Below are positions 10,285 through 20,581 of a DNA stretch of 64,000 nucleotides, one piece after another (the stretch's first letter is position 1; each line of letters opens with the position of its first letter). The stretch is from Metellina segmentata. Its lineage: Eukaryota; Arthropoda; Arachnida; Araneae; Tetragnathidae. A program made the position numbers and the translations under genes. The notes beneath the pieces are model-generated. The model saw only the letters and a program-made list of their open reading frames with translations. It was not told the origin of the DNA and made no database searches. The stretch covers positions 72,180,698-72,244,697 of the forward strand of contig OX375877.1 in the NCBI GenBank assembly GCA_947359465.1. The letters run 5' to 3'.

Positions 10285-10527
10285 GATCCAACCAAAGACT
10301 GTCTTTGGGGCTTGTGCGCATTAAATCTGTCGTGGCCTTAAATGTCCTCACGTTGGCGTAATGTAGAATTTTGGAAAGAAGGATCAGGGCCATCTCAGGT
10401 GTGACCTCATCATCTGATCGCAATTCAAAATTACGTGGTATCTTCAGATCTTTCAATTCGGGTTTGATCCCGGACTGTCGCCAATAGCCCTTTGTGTTAC
10501 TATAGTGGGACGTTAATTTAAATACCT
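10285..10527 (+). repeat. tRNA-derived SINE, headless copy
   Basis: Carries the family body (attaaatctgtcgtggcc, tcctcacgttgg, tctcaggtgtgacctc, tgatcgcaattcaaaattac) and tail (tgggacgttaatttaaatac). The tRNA-like head is missing. Same strand sense as the copies at 14090 and 32514. Confidence 0.75.
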
Positions 10528-10739
10528 AAAAGATTTAGAATGATTCTACCGCTAATTTTCATATAGTAGAATACTTTGGAAAAATTCCATTGGTCAAGAA
10601 AATTATAATTTGTTAGAAGTCATGCAGGGATGACTATAGGTTACAAGATGAAATTATACGTGTGAACTCCTGAAAAGAGTAAACGTACGTTGAAGTCTTT
10701 AATTTTCTAGAATGCATTTAAATTTTAAAAAATGCCGTC

Positions 10740-11060
10740 ATGAGCATCAAACAATGCAGATGCTTACGTACATTGCGTTGGAAAAATTCAAATCCAATTC
10801 AATCGATAATGGTCTGAATCTAAAGAGCTGTGGGTGCGAAAGCGGTCCCGTTTTTATTGCTCATTTCCCTATTGCGTCGGCAGGCAGAATTTCCATCTAA
10901 GAAGCTGAATAGCGGTTTTTATCCCTCCGATGAAAGTCGTCTCGCAGCGGAAGATGCAATATCCGCAACGCGCGAGTATTTCCTGAGAATTTCTCCCATA
11001 AAACACGTTCGATCGCTGCAGGAAAGCAGAACAATCCCACTCAAGCCTTGGTAAATACGA
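10740..11060. other. GC-richer single-copy island
   Basis: Non-repetitive and GC-richer than its flanks. Short overlapping frames show no domain, and no transposon ends are visible. Confidence 0.3.
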
Positions 11061-11233
11061 TCTCAGTGGGTTACTGGAACAACTTAAGAGTAGGGTGAAT
11101 AATAGAAGCCAAATCTCTTTATTCGCGTGAAAGTTGTGTTTTCTATCAATGAATATTTTGTTAAGGAATGAATTTTTCCTTATGCCAGATAGGTGGAAAT
11201 CTTACATGTAATGAAATTATATTTTCTATCTGT

Positions 11234-11290
11234 TTAAATACTGATCAACTTTTCCCATTTTTACTGCAACAAAAAAGTTGCCCTACTGAT
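11234..11290. mobile_element. Solo terminus related to the 53.4-kb element
   Basis: About 35 bp (cttttcccatttttactgca, then acaaaaaagttgccc) is flanked on both sides by the 10-bp direct repeat tactgatcaa. Its reverse complement matches the left end of the element at 53406. A short terminal piece carrying its own target duplication is unusual. Confidence 0.5.
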
Positions 11291-11520
11291 CAAGTACCTT
11301 CAAGTTGTAACAACGAGGTATCTTGTCCATCAAGGTCTGACGAATTTTGCTAATGACGAGATACCTCGTCATTAAGATATTGCTGACTTTTTCATTATGT
11401 GGAGATCGTTTCATTTTGTAATGACGACGAGATCCAGGGCCAGTTTTCTTCTAATGACGATATATATCGTTCAGCTAAAGATCCAAAAAATTCTACTAAT
11501 GAAGATATCCTTCGAGGATA
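11291..11520. repeat. Composite palindrome repeat, copy c
   Basis: Units 'aacgaggtatcttgtccatc', 'gacgagatacctcgtcatta' and 'aatgacgatatatatcgt' recall the palindromic core seen in the other copies. The copy is diverged and ends at the Harbinger MITE at 11540. Confidence 0.55.
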
Positions 11521-11539
11521 CAAAAACTAATGGGATTAA

Positions 11540-12132
11540 GGCCCGATGCACCCATCCGGTTTTTCAACGTGCAGCGCCGCTGCCGCAACGCAAGTGTGGT
11601 CTGAGATACATTAGATCCAATGAAGCAGTGCACACATGCTTCCGGCACTGCTGGGGCGACGCACGTCCAACTTGCGTGCAATTTGTACCGCAGTTCCCCA
11701 GGGCGCCGCACGGTGGCAGCAAACGCTTCTCTGTTCTGAAGTACTTTGTTTTCATATATTAATGGAATATAAATAATAATTAATAAAAGGTTGTATCCAG
11801 TAACGTCTATTTTGTTTCAAATATACTTTTTGTACACCAAGTAAGCGAAATAAAAACGTTTCCTTCGATAGAATATTTAACACTAGAATAATTATCGATA
11901 GAACAATTAATATAGAATATATGGAATATAAATAATAATTAATAAATGGTTGTATCCAGTAACGTCAATTTTGTTACAAAATATACTTTTTTTACACCAA
12001 GTAAGCGAAATAAACACGTTTTCTTCGATAGAATATTTATCGCGAAATGAGAATTTGCGTCACTTCACGGTTATGTGTGCATAATTGGGCTTCGATGCCG
12101 CAAATTAAAAAACCGGATGTGTGCACCGGGCC
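11540..12132. mobile_element. Harbinger-type MITE, copy 1, with internal duplication
   Basis: Ends are ggcccgatgcacccatccgg at left and, reverse complemented, ggcccggtgcacacatccgg at right. The 3-bp flank TAA is on both sides (11537-11539 and 12133-12135). A GC-rich subterminal stretch (caacgtgcagcgccgctgcc) is shared with the copies at 50887 and 59928. The internal AT-rich segment (aataataattaataaa..., gtatccagtaacgtc, accaagtaagcgaaata) occurs twice, at about 11762-11873 and 11924-12047. No ORF of note, so it is non-autonomous. Confidence 0.8.
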
Positions 12133-12164
12133 TAAATCACCCTTTTGGATCGAACTACAAATCT

Positions 12165-12330
12165 AAAACAAAATCTTGGATCCAGTCAATCCTTTCCCTC
12201 CCCTATTACTTTGGTTGGGCTATAACCCCATGTGCCCTCTTTGTCCGTATGGTGCACTAATGGATACAGCACACATCCTATCCTATGAAGCTCTAACCAA
12301 ACAACTCTCAGTGGACTTTACTGGCAGGCA
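12165..12330 (+). pseudogene. Non-LTR retrotransposon ORF2 C-terminal scrap
   Basis: The translation LWLGYNPMCPLCPYGALMDT followed by AHILSYEALTK resembles the cysteine-histidine tail of non-LTR retrotransposon ORF2 proteins (pattern CxLC, DTxH, LxxxxAL). The final Cys of the motif appears as Tyr. Only about 50 residues are recognisable, and nothing of the reverse transcriptase is nearby. Identification is by motif only. Confidence 0.45.
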
Positions 12331-12784
12331 AGTGACCTTTTTTTGTGTAACTGACAGCATGCCGGTTATTTTGTACTTTTATTTGCAATACTTTAACCTC
12401 AAATTTTTTACTTTATGTTTTCATTTGTACGTGCTTTGGCTGAAAGATATGTGGTGTTATCGGATTCAACATGAAAGCAGTAAAATTTTTTCGGGACCTA
12501 AATAAGCTTTTTATCATCATAAATATTCCGAAATGCCTTTAAACAGACGCCATCATATTTGGATAAAAGACAAGTTTGGTTTTCAACGATCATTTTCTTA
12601 ATTTTAAGAACTTTAGAAAATTGAGAAAACATTCATGTTTTAGGAAAAAGGAGTTAAATTTGACTTTAGATGGATTTAAAGGGGAAAGTCAAGTGTATCA
12701 CAAGATTAAAAAAAATATATGCTTAAAATCAAATTTAAATCAATCTAAGAATCTAAATTACAATTATTTTTATCATGGCACAAG

Positions 12785-12786
<2 letters not shown>

Positions 12787-12873
<87 letters not shown>
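12787..12873. repeat. (TA)n microsatellite
   Basis: Uninterrupted TA run of 87 bases in AT-rich DNA. Confidence 0.98.
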
Positions 12874-12875
<2 letters not shown>

Positions 12876-13029
12876 CTACCCCCGTATATTATAGCTGATT
12901 AAACTGAACATTATTGTGTACATTGTGAGAATCCAAAGTTCACCAAGTACTGATGAAAAGTTTGAAAACCATAGGTCCAGAAATACTTTAGAAGAAACAA
13001 AAGACGAGAAAATTGTTTTAAAAAAATGA

Positions 13030-13680
13030 AATGTGCCCTCACACATTTCTCCCACAGATATTCCAGCTACAACATCATCGACACGCCCCATTTCTTCGAG
13101 TGCAAAAAATTCCAACAGCTTTCCCGAAGAACTCTCTGACTCGATTCATGAAACAGTGGCAGTATCTTCCGAACAGGTCTCCAACACTCGAGCATTTAGC
13201 CCTTCTTTTTCTTATTTATTTACATTCTTCTCTTCTTTATTTCCTCCCTTGAAATCAGACTTGAGTGGGGAGGAGGGGTGGAGATTCAATGAAAAAAGAA
13301 ACCGTTCCGGAGGATGAAATAAAAGAGACGGCGGTGTGGACGTGAAGTGAAGAGATAAAGGCCTGGGCGCAAATGGAGAGAAGAATGGGAAGGTTTCGGC
13401 GGGAAAAGATGCCTCCGAGGATCATCAATCACTGCAACCGTGACAGAGAGAAGGAGTGGGAGCAACTCAACTCCTCGGACGTCCAACCCTTAGGTTACGC
13501 GGTAAACACTCTGACAGGACTCTTAAAAGAAATAAAAAGGTACCGATTTTCCTGTGGGGATGTTGCTGAAGCATCGGGGAAACGATTTTGCCAAAAGTTA
13601 AGATTTCTTGACTACGAATGTCAGAAACATTTCATGGGTGGGAAGTTTTCTTTCCGGAAATGCTCCGTTGATATAGTTGA
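13030..13680. other. GC-richer single-copy island
   Basis: Overlapping frames exist on both strands (for example 13373-13732 plus, 119 residues) without recognisable domains. The last frame runs into the SINE tail at 13690, so it is not an intact host gene as drawn. This island could be regulatory or exon-derived. Confidence 0.35.
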
Positions 13681-13689
13681 TCCGTCCAT

Positions 13690-13800
13690 ACCGTCGCAAA
13701 TAGTCCATTTTGCTGCTTCAGTGCGACGTTAATTGAAATACCTACATACTTATATTACTTTAAAAGTAACAATTATAATTGCATATTCATACTTAATGAG

Positions 13801-13804
<4 letters not shown>
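13690..13804 (+). repeat. 115-bp direct repeat, copy 1 (includes SINE tail)
   Basis: Base-for-base identical by eye with 14196-14310. The first half is the SINE 3' tail (tgcttcagtgcgacgttaat); the second half is unrelated AT-rich flank. A (TA)n run follows at once, unlike at copy 2. Confidence 0.9.

Positions 13805-13861
<57 letters not shown>
13805..13861. repeat. (TA)n microsatellite
   Basis: TA run beginning exactly where the 115-bp repeat copy 1 ends. Confidence 0.97.
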
Positions 13862-13865
<4 letters not shown>

Positions 13866-14089
13866 TTACCGATTTCGGTTAGATGCTTTGGGTACAAAAT
13901 GGTCTAAATGTCGTTTTAAAGAGGATGAGTAAATTGGATTCGGAAAAGGACACTTAGTTGATTGAGAATTGAGATTTCAACGTGCCACTGTCGTGTTCAT
14001 CAAAAACGACGAGGGAAACTGGTAAACCCATTCGGAAAAGTTGAAATCATGCCACTTGAAAATGAGCAATATTAATTTGCTTTAAAAGG

Positions 14090-14250
14090 AAGTTTGGAGA
14101 GTGGGGTGCCAACTCAGGTGTTGCCTCGTTATCAGAGCGCGGTTCACAATTATGTGGTGTAGTTCGCGAATCTTTCCCTTCGGAACTGATGCCGGACCGT
14201 CGCAAATAGTCCATTTTGCTGCTTCAGTGCGACGTTAATTGAAATACCTA
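14090..14250 (+). repeat. tRNA-derived SINE, 3' half
   Basis: Body phrases gtttggagagtggggtgcca, actcaggtgttgcctcgtta and ggaccgtcgcaaatag match the SINE copy at 61276 read on the minus strand. The tRNA head is missing. Confidence 0.75.
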
Positions 14251-14310
14251 CATACTTATATTACTTTAAAAGTAACAATTATAATTGCATATTCATACTT
14301 AATGAGAAAA
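14196..14310 (+). repeat. 115-bp direct repeat, copy 2
   Basis: Identical partner of 13690-13804 at an offset of 506 bp. Identity continues about 60 bp past the end of the SINE, so two independent SINE insertions cannot explain it. Confidence 0.9.
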
Positions 14311-14623
14311 ATTCAATTATAATATTGTTTGTGACTAGTAGAGCCACGCCATAGTATATTTGCCCTAAAATTTCTTAATTTCTTACATCTATTTATGAAA
14401 AAGAGTCGTTACTAATTCCTATATTATTTGCAACCAATATATTCATTTACAATGAATATAGCATCCATATTTACATAACATTATTTCATTAACTTTTAAG
14501 AAAAAAAAATTTCCAAAAATCTATAAAACAGCTTTTTTGTTTACTTGACATCGGCTCTTCCAATGAACTTTCTTGATAGAGCTCACCTGGCTCCTCTATC
14601 TTTCAATCTTTAACCCTCTAACT

Positions 14624-14990
14624 CAGGGGTTCCCAAAGCGTGTGCCGCGGAACTCTGGGGTGCCACGTAGAGAGATTAAGGGTGCTGCGAAGCGCCCACG
14701 AAGCAGTTGCTATTATAAGGAGCAAATATCGTTCGAAAATCAATGTCGTAAAAGAAATATGCGTAGCTGTATCACTAGCATATCGCGAGTTGTTGTATCT
14801 TAATAACGATTCGAACAATTCTGCAGCGAGCAGTTGGCTCACCTGTCGCACTAAACACACACATATACCTCCAAGAGAATTTTGAATGTAATTTTTTTTT
14901 AATTTTCACCTACACCTATGTTTTCTTTATTAAGTACAATTAAAGTATTTGTGTGAATTTTAAATACGAGCTGTATTAATTACCACTTAC

Positions 14991-15064
<74 letters not shown>

Positions 15065-15159
15065 ATATACCACAGATAGATATTACATTAAGGGGGTGCC
15101 GTGAGAAAATTGTAATTCTCTTAAGGGTGCCACGACTTGGATAAGTTTGGGAACCCCTG
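14624..15159. mobile_element. Non-autonomous hAT element (536 bp)
   Basis: Ends are caggggttcccaaagcgtgt at left and, reverse complemented, caggggttcccaaacttatc at right. Both ends carry a perfect 8-bp target duplication ctctaact (14616-14623 and 15160-15167), the hallmark of hAT transposition. 'ggggtgcc' and 'aagggtgc' phrases recur subterminally. A (TA)n/(CA)n microsatellite lies inside at 14995-15064. The short ORFs inside show no transposase motif. Confidence 0.9.
14995..15064. repeat. (TA)n(CA)n compound microsatellite
   Basis: TA run followed by CA repeats, wholly inside the hAT element. A further (CA)n run lies outside it at 15198-15222. Confidence 0.95.
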
Positions 15160-15505
15160 CTCTAACTGGTGTATATTTAAGTATTCATTCTTTCACACCA
15201 CACACACACACACACACACACACCATGCTGCTTATAAAAACAAAATCCCACCACTCACTTTGACGTTTTTACCTGTCAACTTTATTGAAGAATTTAATAA
15301 ACTACTCTTATGGAATTTTCTGACTTCTACTTCCGAACACGACAGTTCGTTCCGAAAATCACCAAATAGTTCGGGACCCAAATAGTCTGTACTAACTATT
15401 TAGAAATAGCTTATATTTCGTAAACAAGAATAAGGCTCAAAATAAATAAAGTATCCGTGTTAAAATTCCATAAAAATCATTTTTGGGAAAAGTAATTGCT
15501 TTTTC

Positions 15506-15622
15506 ACCAGTACTGGTAATACAATACAAGTAATCGAAATACTCAACATACATTTCGATTCTCCAAAACTACCAAATTATGATTGATTTAAGTATATTTA
15601 GACCGGTATTACTATACCGGTC
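15506..15622. other. Palindrome ACCAGTACTGGT and hairpin GACCGGTAT/ATACCGGTC
   Basis: A perfect 12-bp palindrome is at 15506-15517. A perfect 9-bp-stem, 4-nt-loop hairpin is at 15601-15622. Role unknown. Confidence 0.6.
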
Positions 15623-15639
15623 GCCTAAAGGTGACGATA

Positions 15640-16055
15640 TTTTGAGGTATAATCAAGTATAAGAACTAACAAACTAAATGAACAATTCACCTCTTAACAA
15701 CCTACGAGAAAAAATAATCAAACCCAGAAATATTGAATGAAAAATTTTCCACATGTGTTTAAGAAACTTCTCTGGCGGTATTTATACAATACATACTTAC
15801 TATACGAAAGTATTCGATCGATTACTAATTCGGGATTTTTTGCATAAAAGTGAGGAAATGTGGTCGTTTAATTTAGAATAAGAAACTTTGTTAAAAAATT
15901 AAATAAACAATTCACTAAACAAATATTCGGGGAAAATAATCAAATTTGAAAGGTTCTTCAGTTTCAAAAAGCTGTCACAGAAATTGAATGGAAAAATTTC
16001 CATTGGCGTTTAAGGAAACGCTGCGATATTTATACAAAGTATCGTTACAAAAGAA
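15640..16055. repeat. Diverged two-unit duplication of about 220 bp
   Basis: Phrases recur in order: 'aacaattcac', then 'aaaataatcaaa', then 'aaattttcc / aaatttcc', then 'gtttaag.aac', then 'tatttatacaa', then 'aattcga/attcgat'. They occur once at 15655-15830 and again at 15880-16050. Confidence 0.5.
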
Positions 16056-16069
16056 TTCGACCGAACACC

Positions 16070-16480
16070 ATGCCCATCCCCTTTAACACGCTCCTCTGTA
16101 GCGCGGCTTTTATACGCAATCTAATTAAAGTCTCGGGAGCAAAGTTAAAATATTTTCCCAAGGTTCACTTGAGGTGCAGGGTAGTTAATAAATCTCTATT
16201 GAAATGCCAATAACAGCGGAAATAAAGTTCAGAGACTATAATTATCTCATCTCTCTCCCTTGAATCAATACCGTACAGATGCACCCCTTTAAAAGATCGC
16301 TTGCATCCCGTTCGGGGGTCGGCTCAATGGCCCGTGAAGCGGTTTTCCCGGTGATACTTAATTAAGGAAAAATCAGTTGCAATTAACGCAATAATTACGT
16401 CGCATTAATTGTAGTGCGGCGGAGCGATAAAGCTGACAGGTTCAGGGTTTTAGAACATGTCTGGAGGGTTTTCATTATTT
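16070..16480. other. GC-richer island with homeodomain-like site cluster
   Basis: Single-copy sequence with several TAATTA/ATTAATT cores in a short span (aattaaggaaaaatcagttg, aattaacgcaataattacgt, cgcattaattgtag). No ORF or transposon hallmark is seen. A host enhancer-like element is possible but unproven. Confidence 0.35.
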
Positions 16481-16639
16481 TTACTGGGTTTTGTGGATTG
16501 GTTGCACCTATGTGTCTTATGGTAGGGTTTAGGGGTAAACTGTACGCTATATAAAACTCTTAAGAAAATTGAATCGTATACATAATATTTAGCTAAAAAG
16601 AGAGAACGGAAATATGTTTTATTGAGGAATAAAGCTTGT

Positions 16640-16790
16640 ATCCGAGATTCCTTGCCCAGAGCTGTGGGAGTCTCTTGCTTCCAACTTCTTATCAGGACTA
16701 CCTACAAAGACACTCTGTTCCATTTGCGAACTGGACGAAATGATTGGAGATTACCTCAAGGACTGTCCTAAAATTTCTGACAATAGGATT
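16640..16790 (+). pseudogene. Non-LTR retrotransposon C-terminal scrap
   Basis: The translation LPRAVGVSCFQLLIRTTYKD followed by TLCSICELDEMIGDYLKDCP resembles the end of ORF2 in jockey-like elements (FRLxTGH-type segment, then CxxC, then HLxxC). The His of the usual HLxxC appears to be replaced. It is followed directly by a tandem duplication that may be element 3' UTR. Confidence 0.4.
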
Positions 16791-17040
16791 GTAAATTCTA
16801 ATACTGATAATAGTGTTTTAAACACATAGTATTTTCACTTCAGAACTCTGAGCTGCTCGTCGATTGAGGATCGACGGGCCAGATGCGGAGTAGGCGTTTT
16901 AAATTAAAATTCCTGACAGTAGGATTGTAAATTCTAATACTGATAATAGTGTTTTAAACACATAGTATATTCACTTCAGAACTCTGAGCTGCTCGTCGAT
17001 TGATGACCGACGGGACAGATGCGGAGTAGGTGTTCTACAT
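16769..17040. repeat. Tandem duplication, period 136 bp, two copies
   Basis: Copy 1 starts at 16769 (taaaatttctgacaatagga) and copy 2 at 16905 (taaaattcctgacagtagga). Both run through 'gctgctcgtcgattga' and 'cagatgcggagtaggcg/tg' with few differences. Confidence 0.9.
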
Positions 17041-17101
17041 CCATATCTTGATACCACTGCTTGACAGATGTGATGGTATAAGGGAAATAATACATGATTT
17101 A

Positions 17102-17545
17102 TTAGGGGAATGGTCCTCCACGTGCTAAAATTACACTAGAAACCCTTCTGGGCATACTTTCAACAAGGTTTTGATACGCAGCTATAGGTATTTGTGTCCA
17201 TTCCTGCTGTAAGAATGTCGTCAGCTCAGCTGAAGATTTCGGACGTGGTTCCCTGATCCGTAAGCGTCGCCCTAATTCGTCCCGCAAATGTTCTATGGGG
17301 TTCATGACGGGACTCTGAGCAGGTCAGGGAAGACGTTTTACATCCATATATTGATACTACTGCTAGACAGAGGCTTCAACATGACATGGAGCGAGGTCGT
17401 CCTGGAAGTAACATTCGTCCATTCCATAAAATTGCCAGAGTGTAGGAAGAACATGATTGTCCAAAATGTTACTGTAGGCGTCGCCGTTCAATTGACCAGG
17501 AAAAACATGCAAAGGTCCCAGACCATACCACGAAAAACACCCCTA
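17102..17545 (-). pseudogene. Tc1-type transposase, C-terminal fragment
   Basis: Read on the minus strand, the order is GVFFVVW-like text and a frameshift, then [20 protein letters not shown], then [12 protein letters not shown], then stops, then PAQSPVMNPIEHLRDELGRR, then VESMPRRVSSVILARGGPFP and a stop. The second catalytic Asp (QDDLAPCH) and the Glu (PIEH) of the DD34E triad can be seen. SPV replaces the usual SPD. The N-terminal half and TIRs are missing; homology ends near 17545. Frameshifts and stops show it is dead. Confidence 0.8.
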
Positions 17546-18099
17546 AACAAGTAGTCGGATTTAATACAAATCCTCTGGCGTCCGGTCCATTATTGTAGGG
17601 TAGTGCATTCTGCAGCTCTATGTAACCTTTTACTCGAATGTAAAAAGAAAACTCAAGCTGCACATGTAGAAAGAAAATTAGACGAAGTATGTTGAATGTA
17701 GTGCTGGCTACGATCGGCCGAGTAGTTAAACAAGCAGTGATAAATACGTAATTAGGTAGGAAGCCTAAAATTCCACTATTATCCATCTGAGATTGAATAA
17801 GCAAAACTGGCTGAGTAAAGCGGTTATAAAAGGTTTTGGGTTTGAAGAGGAAAGCTACGAAAACGAAGGCTTTTTGAAGTATTCAGAACACCGTATAAGA
17901 AAAAACGTAACGAACACCTTGAAACATAAAACATTTGATATAATTAAACAATTTGATGTAATTAAAATTTTCGAAGGTGTCCAAGAAACGCAAAGCAAAA
18001 TTCTATAGCGATCAACGAGCTGCACTTAGGGAGCTGAGGTTTAAGGAATCAGAAAGTTTTCAGGCAAACATTGACTGAGCGAAAACTTTAGCAGGGTGC

Positions 18100-18320
18100 T
18101 CGAGAGAGGAATGAGCGGGTAGGTGCAAGAGCAACTCGTACGGCCTCGGACTAGCAGCCATCAACTTATTGAGCCGTTGACATCACCGTGCAGTCCAAGC
18201 GCATAGATATGGATGCAGAAACCAATTTGACTTCTGCGTTGAGGCAAATGGGCATCGAGACCAAGTATATCAAGTGCGACGAGTTTGAGCTTTACATTAA
18301 GCACGCTGACAACACATTTC
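18100..18320 (+). other. Unrecognised coding-like stretch
   Basis: One frame reads ITVQSKRIDMDAETNLTSAL followed by RQMGIETKYIKCDEFELYIK before a stop at about 18338. Composition looks protein-like, but I recognise no family. It lies between the Tc1 fragment and the RT fragment and could be part of an unidentified element. Confidence 0.3.
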
Positions 18321-18739
18321 GCTTGAAACACCGCTAGATAAATCGGCTGATGTGACCGGAGATCGGCACTTACAAGATAATATGGCAAGAAATCACATGC
18401 CCGACGATATCGACACCATGGTGTAGCAGTTGCCTTGTCAGTTGGAGGACAGTTACACCTTTAACCTCAACATAAGGAAGCACTTGGTATTTCTCATATT
18501 GTAGCGAAACTTATTCACTTCGTCTGAAAATCGAGGCTCAGTCGGTATTGCACCTTACTGCGAATCGGAAGGTACGGAGTTCCAATCCCACTAGAGGCAA
18601 GTGGCCTAAAAGTAGATTTCATTTTAAAGTTTCCTTTCTGTTTGTTTCTCGCTTCTTCAGTAATATACTTATGTTAATTTCTAGAACTTTTTCGAATTCT
18701 CGAATGTTCGATTCATTTTCGGAAAAGGTATAAAAGGAG

Positions 18740-19680
18740 ATGTATCACTCAGTTCAAGTGAATATCCAGGCAATCGAACTTTGGCTTATTCAATGGAGAA
18801 TTAAACTTAATGTCGACAAAACAGCAGCTATCATATTCGGAGCTAACCCTCCCACACACAAAGTCAGAGTTTATGGTCAATCAATAGAATGGGTCTCACA
18901 AACACAATATCTAGGAGTTATCCTCGACAATCAACTCTCATGGGCCCCCCCACATTCAAACAATCCAAACCAAATTTTAAAAAGCCCGATCTGCACTTTA
19001 CCCTCTCATCGCACGTAGCTCTACACTCTCCATACAAAACAAACTTCTGATCTACATTTATTATTTACGCCCAGTTCTAACATATGCCGCTCCCATCTGG
19101 GAGCCACCACGCCGCCAAGACAAACATCAATAAAATTATTGTCCTCCAAGATACCACCCTCAGAACCATTGTCCAGGTCAGATGGTTTTACAGAAATATT
19201 GACATCCTAACTGCCACTAATATACCCCATCTTGGTCAGTTCATCGGCAACCTTGCTCAAAATTTTTTCAAAAACATCGCCAATAACTCTAATTCCTCCA
19301 TCCAAGAAATCGAAATTTGCGACCCAACTCTTCCAAAAAACAAAGCCCGCCCAAGAGCATCAATGTTAATTGGCAATAGATTGTCACCCCAAAGCATCAA
19401 CATTAGCAATTAATCCCTCATTGGCCGTACGATTTCGGCAAGGCAAGAGCTTTTTAAACCACGCTCCTCGATGTAGGTGGCACTTGTATTTCAAACAAGG
19501 CTGCACCACGTTGAACGAGCTCCTGACATCTTCCTAACACCCACCCCATTCTTTCCCTAACCTGAAAGCACCATCTGTCATGCCACTTATCCATCAATAC
19601 TGGAGATGAAGGCCCCTACGGGGCCATGGGCTCCGAGAAATTCAACTACTTGACTTGAGTTCAAGTGAATAATAAAGTCT
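18740..19680 (+). pseudogene. Jockey-like non-LTR retrotransposon, 5'-truncated 3' end
   Basis: The frame at 18740-18950 reads WLIQWRIKLNVDKTAAIIFG and QYLGVILDNQLSW, the thumb region of a non-LTR reverse transcriptase (WRIKLN.xKT and YLGVxLD motifs). After a frameshift near 18985 comes SLYPLIARSSTLSIQNKLLI then LRPVLTYAAPIW. After another near 19110 comes NINKIIVLQDTTLRTIVQVR and WFYRNIDILTATNIPHL. The catalytic YADD box is not present, so the copy is truncated upstream of it, as is usual for LINEs. No stop-free full frame exists. The 3' UTR probably continues to about 19680. Confidence 0.8.
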
Positions 19681-19689
19681 CGAGTTGAG

Positions 19690-20560
19690 ATCAGTAATCT
19701 TTGTCCTCGCTTGCCTTTTGCAAATATACACGAAGAGGTTAGCTTACCTATAATAAATCTACACGACAATATCATCGCCTCGTGCTTTTACCGTATAGAA
19801 TTAACTTTTTGGAAATATTTACATGTTAACATACTATTAGGGTCTTATTGCTTTATCCGCTTTAATTGCTGTCCTTTTGGAAATGTATTCGTCAAAGAAA
19901 ACATTAGATCTTAACATCAGTATTGAAAATTTCTGTCGGTAATTGACCGGTAATGAGAATGTTGGTAATTTGCGAATCCTGTCCATAACTCTTTGAAATA
20001 AACTAACGGCATGGAGAGAACAATCAGATTATACCGGTGTATGCTAGTTTTGCTATTGGTACATGAAAAGGCGTAACACAAAAGATAAAAAGGACTCTAT
20101 CCAATCACCTTGCGAATGTTTCTACGCATTCTTCACGTGCCAGGTTCCTCGCGACCAGAAGTCTCGAAGAATGCTCATATGATTGAGATACTGGAATGAA
20201 TCATCCAAAGTGAAATACGTGATGAATAGTTTCGGGAGTGAGGTATTTTCTTTGTTAAACCTAGCTTTCTTCTCATTATCATTATTTACAGATGATTGTA
20301 TCAACTATAATTTATTTTCAATTCGTATATCCTATATATTGTACTATGAATTTTTGATGGATGTTTTAATAATATGATGGAGTTAGCTTTCAAGACATGA
20401 ATGAAAGATATTTGTGAAAAGTCACGCCTAACACCCAACCGATTGGACATATTACTTAGGTGCTATACGCCCATGAGTGAGCGTTCGATCTGAGACAATA
20501 CGATCACTGTTCTGAGACCGTACGGCATAGAGAAGCGAATTTGCATTACATTTTTCGTTT
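19690..20560. other. No gene seen
   Basis: AT-rich, with no recognisable domain on either strand. Confidence 0.35.
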
Positions 20561-20581
20561 AAACTTGAAAATTCGTCCTCG

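Noticed and set aside
13373..13732. 119-residue open frame as a host exon
   Set aside because: No domain seen, and its end runs into a SINE tail, so the frame as drawn is not a natural protein.
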